A DNA stretch of 64,000 nucleotides from Petrosia ficiformis (Eukaryota > Porifera > Demospongiae > Haplosclerida > Petrosiidae), in the NCBI GenBank assembly GCA_947044365.1, contig OX345636.1, forward strand, positions 57,701,746 through 57,765,745, read 5' to 3'. Positions 29,641 through 42,900 of the stretch are shown here, one piece after another. The position numbers were made by a program, and so were the translations under genes. The notes under the pieces are model-generated. The model had not been told where the DNA came from. It saw nothing but the letters and a program-made list of their open reading frames with translations, and ran no database searches. Each line of letters starts with the position of its first letter. Position 1 is the first letter of the stretch.

Positions 29641-30515
29641 GCACTACTGATTGTGTATGTAATCATAACCATTCAATGAGTTTGCTGTACTTCACCATGT
29701 AGAGACTCCTAATACATTGAAGAGCCTATAGCACTACTGGTGGTGTATGTAATCATAACTATTCAATGAGTGTGCTGTACTTCACTATGTGTAGACTCCT
29801 AATACATTGAAGAGCCTATAGCACTACTGGTGGTGTATGTAATCATAACTATTTAATGAGTGTGCTGTACGTCACCATGTGTAGACTCCTAATACATTGA
29901 AGAGCCTATAGCACTACTGGTGGTATATGTAATCATAGCTATTCAATGAGTTTGCTGTACTTCACCATGTAGAGACTCCTAATACATTGAAGAGCCTATA
30001 GCACTACTGGTGGTGTATGTAATCATAGCTATTCAATGAGTGTGCTGTACGTCGCCATGTGTAGACTCCTAATACATTGAAAAGCCTATAGCACTACTGG
30101 TGGTTTATGTAATCATAACTATTCAATGAGTTTGCTGTACTTCACCATGTGGGGACTCCTAATACATTGAAGAGCCTATAGCACTACTGGTGGTGTATGT
30201 AATCATAGCTATTCAATGAGTGTGCTGTACATCACCATGTGTAGACTCCTAATACATTGAAGAGCCTATAGCACTACTGGGGGTATATGTAATCATAACT
30301 ATTCAATGAGTGTGCTGTACTTCACCATGTAGAGACTCCTAATACATTGAAGAGCCTATAGCACTACTGGTGGTGTATGTAATCATAGCTATTCAATGAG
30401 TGTGCTGTACGTCACCATGTGTAGACTCCTAATACATTGAAGAGCCTATAGCACTACTGGTGGTATATGTAATCATAACTATTCAATGAGTTTGCTGTAC
30501 TTCACCATGTGGGGA

Positions 30516-33500
30516 CTCCTAATACATTGAAGAGCCTATAGCACTACTGGTGGTATATGTAATCATAGCTATTCAATGAGTGTGCTGTACTTCACCATGT
30601 GTAGACTCCTAATACATTGAAGAGCCTATAGCACTACTGGTGGTACATGTATATGTAATCATATCTATTCAAGGAGTGTGCTGTACTTCACTATGTGTAG
30701 ACTCCTAATACATTGAAGAGCTTATAGCACTACTGGTGGTATATGTAATCATAGCTATTCAATGAGTGTGCTGTACTTCACCATGTAGAGACTCCTAATA
30801 CATTGAAAGCCTATAGCACTACTGGTGGTGTATGTAATCATAACCATTCAATGAGTTTGCTGTACTTCACCATGTAGAGACTCCTAATACATTGAAGAGC
30901 CTATAGCACTACTGGTGGTGTATGTAATCATAACTATTCAATGAGTGTGCTGTACTTCACTATGTGTAGACTCCTAATACATTGAAGAGTCTATAGCACT
31001 ACTGGTGGTGTATGTAATCATAACCATTCAATGAGTTTGCTGTACTTCACCATCTGGGGACTCCTAATACATTGAAGAGCCTATAGCACTACTGGTGGTA
31101 TATGTAATCATAACTATTCAATGAGTGTGCTGTACTGCACCATGTGTAGACTCCTAATACATTGAAGAGCCTATAGCACTACTGGTGGTGTATGTAATCA
31201 TAACTATTCAATGAGTGTGCTGTACGTCACCATGTGTAGACTCCTAATACATTGAAGAGCCTATAGCACTACTGGTGGTATATGTAATCATAACTATTCA
31301 ATGAGTTTGCTGTACTTCACCATGTGGGGACTCCTAATACATTGAAGAGCCTATAGCGCTACTGGTGGTATATGTAATCATAGCTATTCAATGAGTGTGC
31401 TGTACTTCACCATGTGTAGACTCCTAATACATTGAAGAGCCTATAGCACTACTGGTGGTACATGTATATGTAATCATATCTATTCAAGGAGTGTGCTGTA
31501 CTTCACTATGTGTAGACTCCTAATACATTGAAGAGCTTATAGCACTACTGGTGGTATATGTAATCATAACTATTCAATGAGTTTGCTGTACTTCACCATG
31601 TAGAGACTCCTAATACATTGAAGAACCTATAGCACTACTGGTGGTGTATGTAATCATAGCTATTCAATGAGTGTGCTGTACGTCACCATGTGTAGACTCC
31701 TAATACATTGAAGAACCTATAGCACTACTAGTGGTATATGTAATCATAACTATTCAATGAGTTTGCTGTACTTCACCATGTGGGGACTCCTAATACATTG
31801 AAGAGCCTATAGCACTACTGGTGGTATATGTAATCATAACTATTCAATGAGTGTGCTGTACTTCACTATGTGTAGACTCCTCATACATTGAAGAGCCTAT
31901 AGCACTACTGGTGGTGTATGTAATCATAACTATTCAATGAGTGTGCTGTACGTCACCATGTGTAGACTCCTAATACATTGAAGAGCCTATAGCACTACTG
32001 GTGGTATATGTAATCATAACTATTCAATGAGTTTGCTGTACTTCACCATGTAGAGACTCCTAATACATTGAAGAGCCTATAGCACTACTGGTGGTATATG
32101 TAATCATAGCTATTCAATGAGTGTGCTGTACTTCACCATGTGTAGACTCCTAATACATTGAAGAGCCTATAGCACTACTGGTGGTACATGTATATGTAAT
32201 CATATCTATTCAAGGAGTGTGCTGTACTTCACTATGTGTAGACTCCTAATACATTGAAGAGCTTATAGCACTACTGGTGGTATATGTAATCATAGCTATT
32301 CAATGAGTGTGCTGTACTTCACCATGTAGAGACTCCTAATACATTGAAAGCCTATAGCACTACTGGTGGTGTATGTAATCATAACCATTCAATGAGTTTG
32401 CTGTACTTCACCATGTAGAGACTCCTAATACATTGAAGAGCCTATAGCACTACTGGTGGTGTATGTAATCATAACTATTCAATGAGTGTGCTGTACTTCA
32501 CTATGTGTAGACTCCTAATACATTGAAGAGTCTATAGCACTACTGGTGGTGTATGTAATCATAACCATTCAATGAGTTTGCTGTACTTCACCATCTGGGG
32601 ACTCCTAATACATTGAAGAGCCTATAGCACTACTGGTGGTATATGTAATCATAACTATTCAATGAGTGTGCTGTACTGCACCATGTGTAGACTCCTAATA
32701 CATTGAAGAGCCTATAGCACTACTGGTGGTGTATGTAATCATAACTATTCAATGAGTGTGCTGTACGTCACCATGTGTAGACTCCTAATACATTGAAGAG
32801 CCTATAGCACTACTGGTGGTATATGTAATCATAACTATTCAATGAGTTTGCTGTACTTCACCATGTGGGGACTCCTAATACATTGAAGAGCCTATAGCGC
32901 TACTGGTGGTATATGTAATCATAGCTATTCAATGAGTGTGCTGTACTTCACCATGTGTAGACTCCTAATACATTGAAGAGCCTATAGCACTACTGGTGGT
33001 ACATGTATATGTAATCATAACTATTCAAGGAGTGTGCTGTACTTCACTATGTGTAGACTCCTAATACATTGAAGAGCTTATAGCACTACTGGTGGTATAT
33101 GTAATCATAACTATTCAATGAGTTTGCTGTACTTCACCATGTAGAGACTCCTAATACATTGAAGAGCCTATAGCACTACTGGTGGTGTATGTAATCATAG
33201 CTATTCAATGAGTGTGCTGTACGTCACCATGTGTAGACTCCTAATACATTGAAGAACCTATAGCACTACTAGTGGTATATGTAATCATAACTATTCAATG
33301 AGTTTGCTGTACTTCACCATGTGGGGACTCCTAATACATTGAAGAGCCTATAGCACTACTGGTGGTATATGTAATCATAACTATTCAATGAGTGTGCTGT
33401 ACTTCACTATGTGTAGACTCCTCATACATTGAAGAGCCTATAGCACTACTGGTGGTGTATGTAATCATAACTATTCAATGAGTGTGCTGTACGTCACAAT

Positions 33501-33597
33501 GTGTAGACTCCTAATACATTGAAGAGCCTATAGCACTACTGGTGGTATATGTAATCATAACTATTCAATGAGTTTGCTGTACTTCACCATGTAGAGA
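30516..33597 (+). repeat. Higher-order repeat, 1541 bp x2
   Basis: Adjacent copies 30516-32056 and 32057-33597. The GTACATGTATATG monomer lies at 30643 and 32184, and again at 31458 and 32999. The rare CATCTGGGGA lies at 31051 and 32592. All offsets are 1541. Each unit contains two of the 96-bp monomers, 815 and 726 bp apart. Confidence 0.9.
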
Positions 33598-35136
33598 CTC
33601 CTAATACATTGAAGAGCCTATAGCACTACTGGTGGTGTATGTAATCATAGCTATTCAATGAGTGTGCTGTACGTCACCATGTGTAGACTCCTAATACATT
33701 GAAGAGCCTATAGCACTACTGGTGGTATATGTAATCATAACTATTCAAAGAGTTTGCTGTACTTCACCATGTGGGGACTCCTAATACATTGAAGAGCCTA
33801 TAGCACTACTGGTGGTATGTGTAATCATAACTATTCAATGAGTGTGCTGTACTGCACCATGTGTAGACTCCTAATACATTGAAGAGCCTATAGCACTACT
33901 GGAGGTGTATGTAATCATAACTATTCAATGAGTGTGCTGTACGTCACCATGTGTAGACTCCTAATACATTGAAGAGCCTATAGCACTACTGGTGGTGTAT
34001 GTAATCATAACTATTCAATAAGTTTGCTGTACTTCACCATGTAGAGACTCCTAATACATTGAAGAGCCTATAGCACTACTGGTGGTACATGTATATGTAA
34101 TCATAACTATTCAAGGAGTGTGCTGTACTTCACTATGTGTAGACTCCTAATACATTGAAGAGCTTATAGCACTACTGGTGGTATATGTAATCATAACTAT
34201 TCAATGAGTTTGCTGTACTTCACCATGTAGAGACTCCTAATACATTGAAGAGCCTATAGCACTACTGGTGGTGTATGTAATCATAGCTATTCAATGAGTG
34301 TGCTGTACGTCACCATGTGTAGACTCCTAATACATTGAAGAACCTATAGCACTACTAGTGGTATATGTAATCATAACTATTCAATGAGTTTGCTGTACTT
34401 CACCATGTGGGGACTCCTAATACATTGAAGAGCCTATAGCACTACTGGTGGTATATGTAATCATAACTATTCAATGAGTGTGCTGTACTTCACTATGTGT
34501 AGACTCCTCATACATTGAAGAGCCTATAGCACTACTGGTGGTGTATGTAATCATAACTATTCAATGAGTGTGCTGTACGTCACAATGTGTAGACTCCTAA
34601 TACATTGAAGAGCCTATAGCACTACTGGTGGTATATGTAATCATAACTATTCAATGAGTTTGCTGTACTTCACCATGTAGAGACTCCTAATACATTGAAG
34701 AGCCTATAGCACTACTGGTGGTGTATGTAATCATAGCTATTCAATGAGTGTGCTGTACGTCACCATGTGTAGACTCCTAATACATTGAAGAGCCTATAGC
34801 ACTACTGGTGGTATATGTAATCATAACTATTCAAAGAGTTTGCTGTACTTCACCATGTGGGGACTCCTAATACATTGAAGAGCCTATAGCACTACTGGTG
34901 GTATGTGTAATCATAACTATTCAATGAGTGTGCTGTACTGCACCATGTGTAGACTCCTAATACATTGAAGAGCCTATAGCACTACTGGAGGTGTATGTAA
35001 TCATAACTATTCAATGAGTGTGCTGTACGTCACCATGTGTAGACTCCTAATACATTGAAGAGCCTATAGCACTACTGGTGGTGTATGTAATCATAACTAT
35101 TCAATAAGTTTGCTGTACTTCACCATGTAGAGACTC
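32965..35136 (+). repeat. Higher-order repeat, 1086 bp x2
   Basis: Adjacent copies 32965-34050 and 34051-35136, overlapping the end of the 1541-bp pair. Markers 1086 bp apart are GTACATGTAT (32999, 34085), AAGAACCTAT (33253, 34339), CTCATACATT (33421, 34507) and GTATGTGTAA (33815, 34901). The length equals twelve 90-bp monomers plus the 6-bp insertion of the 96-bp form. Confidence 0.9.
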
Positions 35137-38100
35137 CTAATACATTGAAGAGCCTATAGCACTACTGGTGGTGTATTTAATCATAGCTATTCAATGAGTG
35201 TGCTGTACGTCACCATGTGTAGACTCCTAATACATTGAAGAGCCTATAGCACTACTGGTGGTATATGTAATCATAACTATTCAATGAGTTTGCTGTACTT
35301 CACCATGTGGGGACTCCTAATACATTGAAGAGCCTATAGCACTACTGGTGGTATATGTAATCATAACTATTCAATGAGTGTGCTGTACTTCACTATGTGT
35401 AGACTCCTAATACATTGAAGAGCCTATAGCACTACTGGTGGTATATGTAATCATAGCTATTCAATGAGTGTGCTGTACTTCACCATGTAGAGACTCCTAA
35501 TACATTGAAGAGCCTATAGCACTACTGGTGGTATATGTAATCATAACCATTCAATGAGTGTGCTGTACTTCACTATGTGTAGACTCCTAATACATTGAAG
35601 AGCCTATAGCACTACTGGTGGTATATGTAATCATAGCTATTCAATGAGTTTGCTGTACTTCACCATGTAAAGACTCCTAATACATTGAAGAGCCTATAGC
35701 ACTACTGGTGGTATATGTAATCATAACTATTCAATGAGTGTGCTGTACTTCACCATGTGTAGGTAGACTCCTAATACATTGAAGAGCCTATAGCACTACT
35801 GGTGGTGTATGTAATCATAACTATTCAATGAGTGTGCTGTACTGCACCATGTGTAGGTAGACTCCTAATACATTGAAGAGCCTATAGCACTACTGGTGGT
35901 GTATGTAATCATAACTATTCAATGAGTGTGCTGTACTGCACCATGTGTAGGTAGACTCCTAATACATTGAAGAGCCTATAGCACTACTGGTGGTGTATGT
36001 AATCATAACTATTCAATGAGTGTGCTGTACTTCACCATGTGTAGGTAGACTCCTAATACATTGAAGAGCCTATAGCACTACTGGTGGTATATGTAATCAT
36101 AGCTATTCAATGAGTGTGCTGTACTTCACCATGTAGAGACTCCTAATACATTGAAGAGCCTATAGCACTACTGGTGGTATATGTATTCATAACTATTCAA
36201 TGAGTGTGCTGTACTTCACCATGTGTAGGTAGACTCCTAATACATTGAAGAGCCTATAGCACTACTGGTGGTATATGTAATCATAGCTATTCAATGAGTG
36301 TGCTGTACTTCACCATGTAGAGACTCCTAATACATTGAAGAGCCTATAGCACTACTGGTGGTATATGTAATCATAGCTATTCAATGAGTGTGCTGTACTT
36401 CACCATGCAGAGACTCCTAATACATTGAAGAGCCTATAGCACTACTGGTGGTATATGTAATCATAACTATTCAATGAGTGTGCTGTACTTCACCATGTGT
36501 AGGTAGACTCCTAATACATTGAAGAGCCTATAGCACTACTGGTGGTATATGTAATCATAGCTATTCAATGAGTGTGCTGTACTTCACCATGTAGAGATTC
36601 CTAATACATTGAAGAGCCTATAGCACTACTGGTGGTGTATGTAATCATAACTATTCAATGAGTGTGCTGTACTGCACCATGTGTAGGTAGACTCCTAATA
36701 CATTGAAGAGCCTATAGCACTACTAGTGGTATATGTAATCATAGCTATTCAATGAGTGTGCTGTACTTCACCATGTAGAGACTCCTAATACATTGAAGAG
36801 CCTATAGCACTACTGGTGGTGTATGTAATCATAACTATTCAATGAGTGTGCTGTACTGCACCATGTAGAGACTCCTAATACATTGAAGAGCCTATAGCAC
36901 TACTGGTGGTATATGTAATCATAGCTATTCAATGAGTGTGCTGTACTTCACCATGTAGAGACTCCTAATACATTGAAGAGCCTATAGCACTACTGGTGGT
37001 ATATGTAATCATAACTATTCAATGAGTGTGCTGTACTTCACCATGTGTAGGTAGACTCCTAATACATTGAAGAGCCTATACCACTACTGGTGGTATATGT
37101 AATCATAGCTATTCAATGAGTGTGCTGTACTTCACCATGTAGAGACTCCTAATACATTGAAGAGCCTATAGCACTACTGGTGGTGTATGTAATCATAACT
37201 ATTCAATGAGTGTGCTGTACTGCACCATGTGTAGGTAGACTCCTAATACATTGAAGAGCCTATAGCACTACTGGTGGTGTATGTAATCATAACTATTCAA
37301 TGAGTGTGCTGTACTGCACCATGTGTAGGTAGACTCCTAATACATTGAAGAGCCTATAGCACTACTGGTGGTGTATGTAATCATAACTATTCAATGAGTG
37401 TGCTGTACTGCACCATGTGTAGGTAGACTCCTAATACATTGAAGAGCCTATAGCACTACTGGTGGTATGTGTAATCATAACTATTCAATGAGTGTGCTGT
37501 ACTGCACCATGTGTAGACTCCTAATACATTGAAGAGCCTATAGCACTACTGGAGGTGTATGTAATCATAACTATTCAACGAGTGTGCTGTACGTCACCAT
37601 GTGTAGACTCCTAATACATTGAAGAGCCTATAGCACTACTGGTGGTGTATGTAATCATAACTATTCAATAAGTTTGCTGTACTTCACCATGTAGAGACTC
37701 CTAATACATTGAAGAGCCTATAGCACTACTGGTGGTGTATTTAATCATAGCTATTCAATGAGTGTGCTGTACGTCACCATGTGTAGACTCCTAATACATT
37801 GAAGAGCCTATAGCACTACTGGTGGTATATGTAATCATAACTATTCAATGAGTTTGCTGTACTTCACCATGTGGGGACTCCTAATACATTGAAGAGCCTA
37901 TAGCACTACTGGTGGTATATGTAATCATAACTATTCAATGAGTGTGCTGTACTTCACTATGTGTAGACTCCTAATACATTGAAGAGCCTATAGCACTACT
38001 GGTGGTATATGTAATCATAGCTATTCAATGAGTGTGCTGTACTTCACCATGTAGAGACTCCTAATACATTGAAGAGCCTATAGCACTACTGGTGGTATAT

Positions 38101-39990
38101 GTAATCATAACCATTCAATGAGTGTGCTGTACTTCACTATGTGTAGACTCCTAATACATTGAAGAGCCTATAGCACTACTGGTGGTATATGTAATCATAG
38201 CTATTCAATGAGTTTGCTGTACTTCACCATGTAAAGACTCCTAATACATTGAAGAGCCTATAGCACTACTGGTGGTATATGTAATCATAACTATTCAATG
38301 AGTGTGCTGTACTTCACCATGTGTAGGTAGACTCCTAATACATTGAAGAGCCTATAGCACTACTGGTGGTGTATGTAATCATAACTATTCAATGAGTGTG
38401 CTGTACTGCACCATGTGTAGGTAGACTCCTAATACATTGAAGAGCCTATAGCACTACTGGTGGTGTATGTAATCATAACTATTCAATGAGTGTGCTGTAC
38501 TGCACCATGTGTAGGTAGACTCCTAATACATTGAAGAGCCTATAGCACTACTGGTGGTGTATGTAATCATAACTATTCAATGAGTGTGCTGTACTTCACC
38601 ATGTGTAGGTAGACTCCTAATACATTGAAGAGCCTATAGCACTACAGGTGGTATATGTAATCATAGCTATTCAATGAGTGTGCTGTACTTCACCATGTAG
38701 AGACTCCTAATACATTGAAGAGCCTATAGCACTACTGGTGGTATATGTATTCATAACTATTCAATGAGTGTGCTGTACTTCACCATGTGTAGGTAGACTC
38801 CTAATACATTGAAGAGCCTATAGCACTACTGGTGGTATATGTAATCATAGCTATTCAATGAGTGTGCTGTACTTCACCATGTAGAGACTCCTAATACATT
38901 GAAGAGCCTATAGCACTACTGGTGGTATATGTAATCATAGCTATTCAATGAGTGTGCTGTACTTCACCATGCAGAGACTCCTAATACATTGAAGAGCCTA
39001 TAGCACTACTGGTGGTATATGTAATCATAACTATTCAATGAGTGTGCTGTACTTCACCATGTGTAGGTAGACTCCTAATACATTGAAGAGCCTATAGCAC
39101 TACTGGTGGTATATGTAATCATAGCTATTCAATGAGTGTGCTGTACTTCACCATGTAGAGATTCCTAATACATTGAAGAGCCTATAGTACTACTGGTGGT
39201 GTATGTAATCATAACTATTCAATGAGTGTGCTGTACTGCACCATGTGTAGGTAGACTCCTAATACATTGAAGAGCCTATAGCACTACTAGTGGTATATGT
39301 AATCATAGCTATTCAATGAGTGTGCTGTACTTCACCATGTAGAGACTCCTAATACATTGAAGAGCCTATAGCACTACTGGTGGTGTATGTAATCATAACT
39401 ATTCAATGAGTGTGCTGTACTGCACCATGTAGAGACTCCTAATACATTGAAGAGCCTATAGCACTACTGGTGGTATATGTAATCATAGCTATTCAATGAG
39501 TGTGCTGTACTTCACCATGTAGAGACTCCTAATACATTGAAGAGCCTATAGCACTACTGGTGGTATATGTAATCATAACTATTCAATGAGTGTGCTGTAC
39601 TTCACCATGTGTAGGTAGACTCCTAATACATTGAAGAGCCTATACCACTACTGGTGGTATATGTAATCATAGCTATTCAATGAGTGTGCTGTACTTCACC
39701 ATGTAGAGACTCCTAATACATTGAAGAGCCTATAGCACTACTGGTGGTGTATGTAATCATAACTATTCAATGAGTGTGCTGTACTGCACCATGTGTAGGT
39801 AGACTCCTAATACATTGAAGAGCCTATAGCACTACTGGTGGTGTATGTAATCATAACTATTCAATGAGTGTGCTGTACTGCACCATGTGTAGGTAGACTC
39901 CTAATACATTGAAGAGCCTATAGCACTACTGGTGGTGTATGTAATCATAACTATTCAATGAGTGTGCTGTACTGCACCATGTGTAGGTAG
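34863..39990 (+). repeat. Higher-order repeat, 2564 bp x2
   Basis: Adjacent copies 34863-37426 and 37427-39990. Seven independent rare variants recur at exactly 2564 bp: GTATGTGTAA (34901, 37465), GGAGGTGTAT (34987, 37551), GTGTATTTAA (35171, 37735), CACCATGTAA (35661, 38225), ATGTATTCAT (36181, 38745), CACCATGCAG (36401, 38965) and CCACTACTGG (37081, 39645). This is the clearest long unit in the array. Confidence 0.92.
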
Positions 39991-42900
39991 ACTCCTAATA
40001 CATTGAAGAGCCTATAGCACTACTGGTGGTATATGTAATCATAGCTATTCAATGAGTGTGCTGTACTTCACCATGTAGAGACTCCTAATACATTGAAGAG
40101 CCTATAGCACTACTGGTGGTATATGTAATCATAACTATTCAATGAGTGTGCTGTACTTCACCATGTGTAGGTAGACTCCTAATACATTTAAGAGCCTATA
40201 GCACTACTGGTGGTATATGTAATCATAGCTATTCAATGAGTGTGCTGTACTTCACCATGTAGAGACTCCTAATACATTGAAGAGCCTATAGCACTACTGG
40301 TGGTATATGTAATCATAGCTATTCAATGAGTGTGCTGTACTTCACCATGCAGAGACTCCTAATACATTGAAGAGCCTATAGCACTACTGGTGGTATATGT
40401 AATCATAACTATTCAATGAGTGTGCTGTACTTCACCATGTGTAGGTAGACTCCTAATACATTGAAGAGCCTATAGCACTACTGGTGGTATATGTAATCAT
40501 AGCTATTCAATGAGTGTGCTGTACTTCACCATGTAGAGACTCCTAATACATTGAAGAGCCTATAGCACTACTGGTGGTGTATGTAATCATAACTATTCAA
40601 TGAGTGTGCTGTACTGCACCATGTGTAGGTAGACTCCTAATACATTGAAGAGCCTATAGCACTACTAGTGGTATATGTAATCATAGCTATTCAATGAGTG
40701 TGCTGTACTTCACCATGTAGAGACTCCTAATACATTGAAGAGCCTATAGCACTACTGGTGGTGTATGTAATCATAACTATTCAATGAGTGTGCTGTACTT
40801 CACCATGTAGAGACTCCTAATACATTGAAGAGCCTATAGCACTACTGGTGGTGTATGTAATCATAACTATTCAATGAGTGTGCTGTACTGCACCATGTGT
40901 AGGTAGACTCCTAATACATTGAAGAGCCTATAGCACTACTGGTGGTGTATGTAATCATAACTATTCAATGAGTGTGCTGTACTGCACCATGTGTAGGTAG
41001 ACTCCTAATACATTGAACAGCCTATAGCACTACTGGTGGTATATGTAATCATAGCTATTCAATGAGTGTGCTGTACTTCACCATGTAGAGACTCCTAATA
41101 CATTGAAGAGCCTATAGCACTACTGGTGGTATATGTAATCATAACTATTCAATGAGTGTGCTGTACTTCACCATGTGTAGGTAGACTCCTAATACATTGA
41201 AGAGCCTATAGCACTACTGGTGGTGTATGTAATCATAACTATTCAATGAGTGTGCTGTACTGCACCATGTGGAGGTAGACTCCTAATACATTGAAGAGCC
41301 TATAGCACTACTGGTGGTGTATGTAATCATAAGTATTCAATGAGTGTGCTGTACTGCACCATGTGTAGGTAGACTCCTAATACATTGAAGAGCCTATAGC
41401 ACTACTGGTGGTATATGTAATCATAGCTATTCAATGAGTGTGCTGTACTTCACCATGTAGAGACTCCTAATACATTGAAGAGCCTATAGCACTACTGGTG
41501 GTGTATGTAATCATAACTATTCAATGAGTGTGCTGTACTGCACCATGTAGAGACTCCTAATACATTGAAGAGCCTATAGCACTACTGGTGGTATATGTAA
41601 TCATAGCTATTCAATGAGTGTGCTGTACTTCACCATGTAGAGACTCCTAATACATTGAAGAGCCTATAGCACTACTGGTGGTATATGTAATCATAACTAT
41701 TCAATGAGTGTGCTGTACTTCACCATGTGTAGGTAGACTCCTAATACATTGAAGAGCCTATAGCACTACTGGTGGTATATGTAATCATAGCTATTCAATG
41801 AGTGTGCTGTACTTCACCACGTAGAGACTCCTAATACATTGAAGAGCCTATAGCACTACTGGTGGTATATGTAATCATAAATATTCAATGAGTGTGCTGT
41901 ACTTCACCATGTGTAGGTAGACTCCTAATACATTGAAGAGCCTATAGCACTACTGGTGGTGTATGTAATCATAACTATTCAATGAGTGTGCTGTACTGCA
42001 CCATGTGTAGGTAGACTCCTAATACATTGAAGAGCCTATAGCACTACTGGTGGTATATGTAATCATAGCTATTCAATGAGTGTGCTGTACTTCACCATGT
42101 AGAGACTCCTAATACATTGAAGAGCCTATAGCACTACTGGTGGTATATGTAATCATAACTATTCAATGAGTTTGCTGTACTTCACCATGTGTAGGTAGAC
42201 TCCTAATACATTGAAGAGCCTATAGCACTACTGGTGGTATATGTAATCATAGCTATTCAATGAGTGTGCTGTACTTCACCATGTAGAGACTCCTAATACA
42301 TTGAAGAGCCTATAGCACTACTGGTGGTATATGTAATCATAACTATTCAATGAGTGTGCTGTACTTCACCATGTGTTGGTAGACTCCTAATACATTGAAG
42401 AGCCTATAGCACTACTGGTGGTATATGTAATCATAGCAATTCAAGGAGTGTGCTGTACTTCACCATGTAGAGACTCCTAATACATTGAAGAGCCTATAGC
42501 ACTACTGGTGGTATATGTAATCATAACTATTCAATGAGTGTGCTGTACTTCACCATGTAGAGACTCCTAATACATTGAAGAGCGTATAGCACTACTGGTG
42601 GTGTATGTAATCATAACTATTCAATGAGTGTGCTGTACTGCACCATGTGTAGGTAGACTCCTAATACATTGAAGAGCCTATAGCACTACTGGTGGTGTAT
42701 GTAATCATAACTATTCAATGAGTGTGCTGTACTTCACCATGTGTAGGTAGACTCCTAATACATTGAAGAGCCTATAGCACTACTGGTGGTATATGTAATC
42801 ATAGCTATTCAATGAGTGTGCTGTACTTCACCATGTAGAGACTCCTAATACATTGAAGAGCCTATAGCACTACTGGTGGTATATGTAATCATAACTATTC

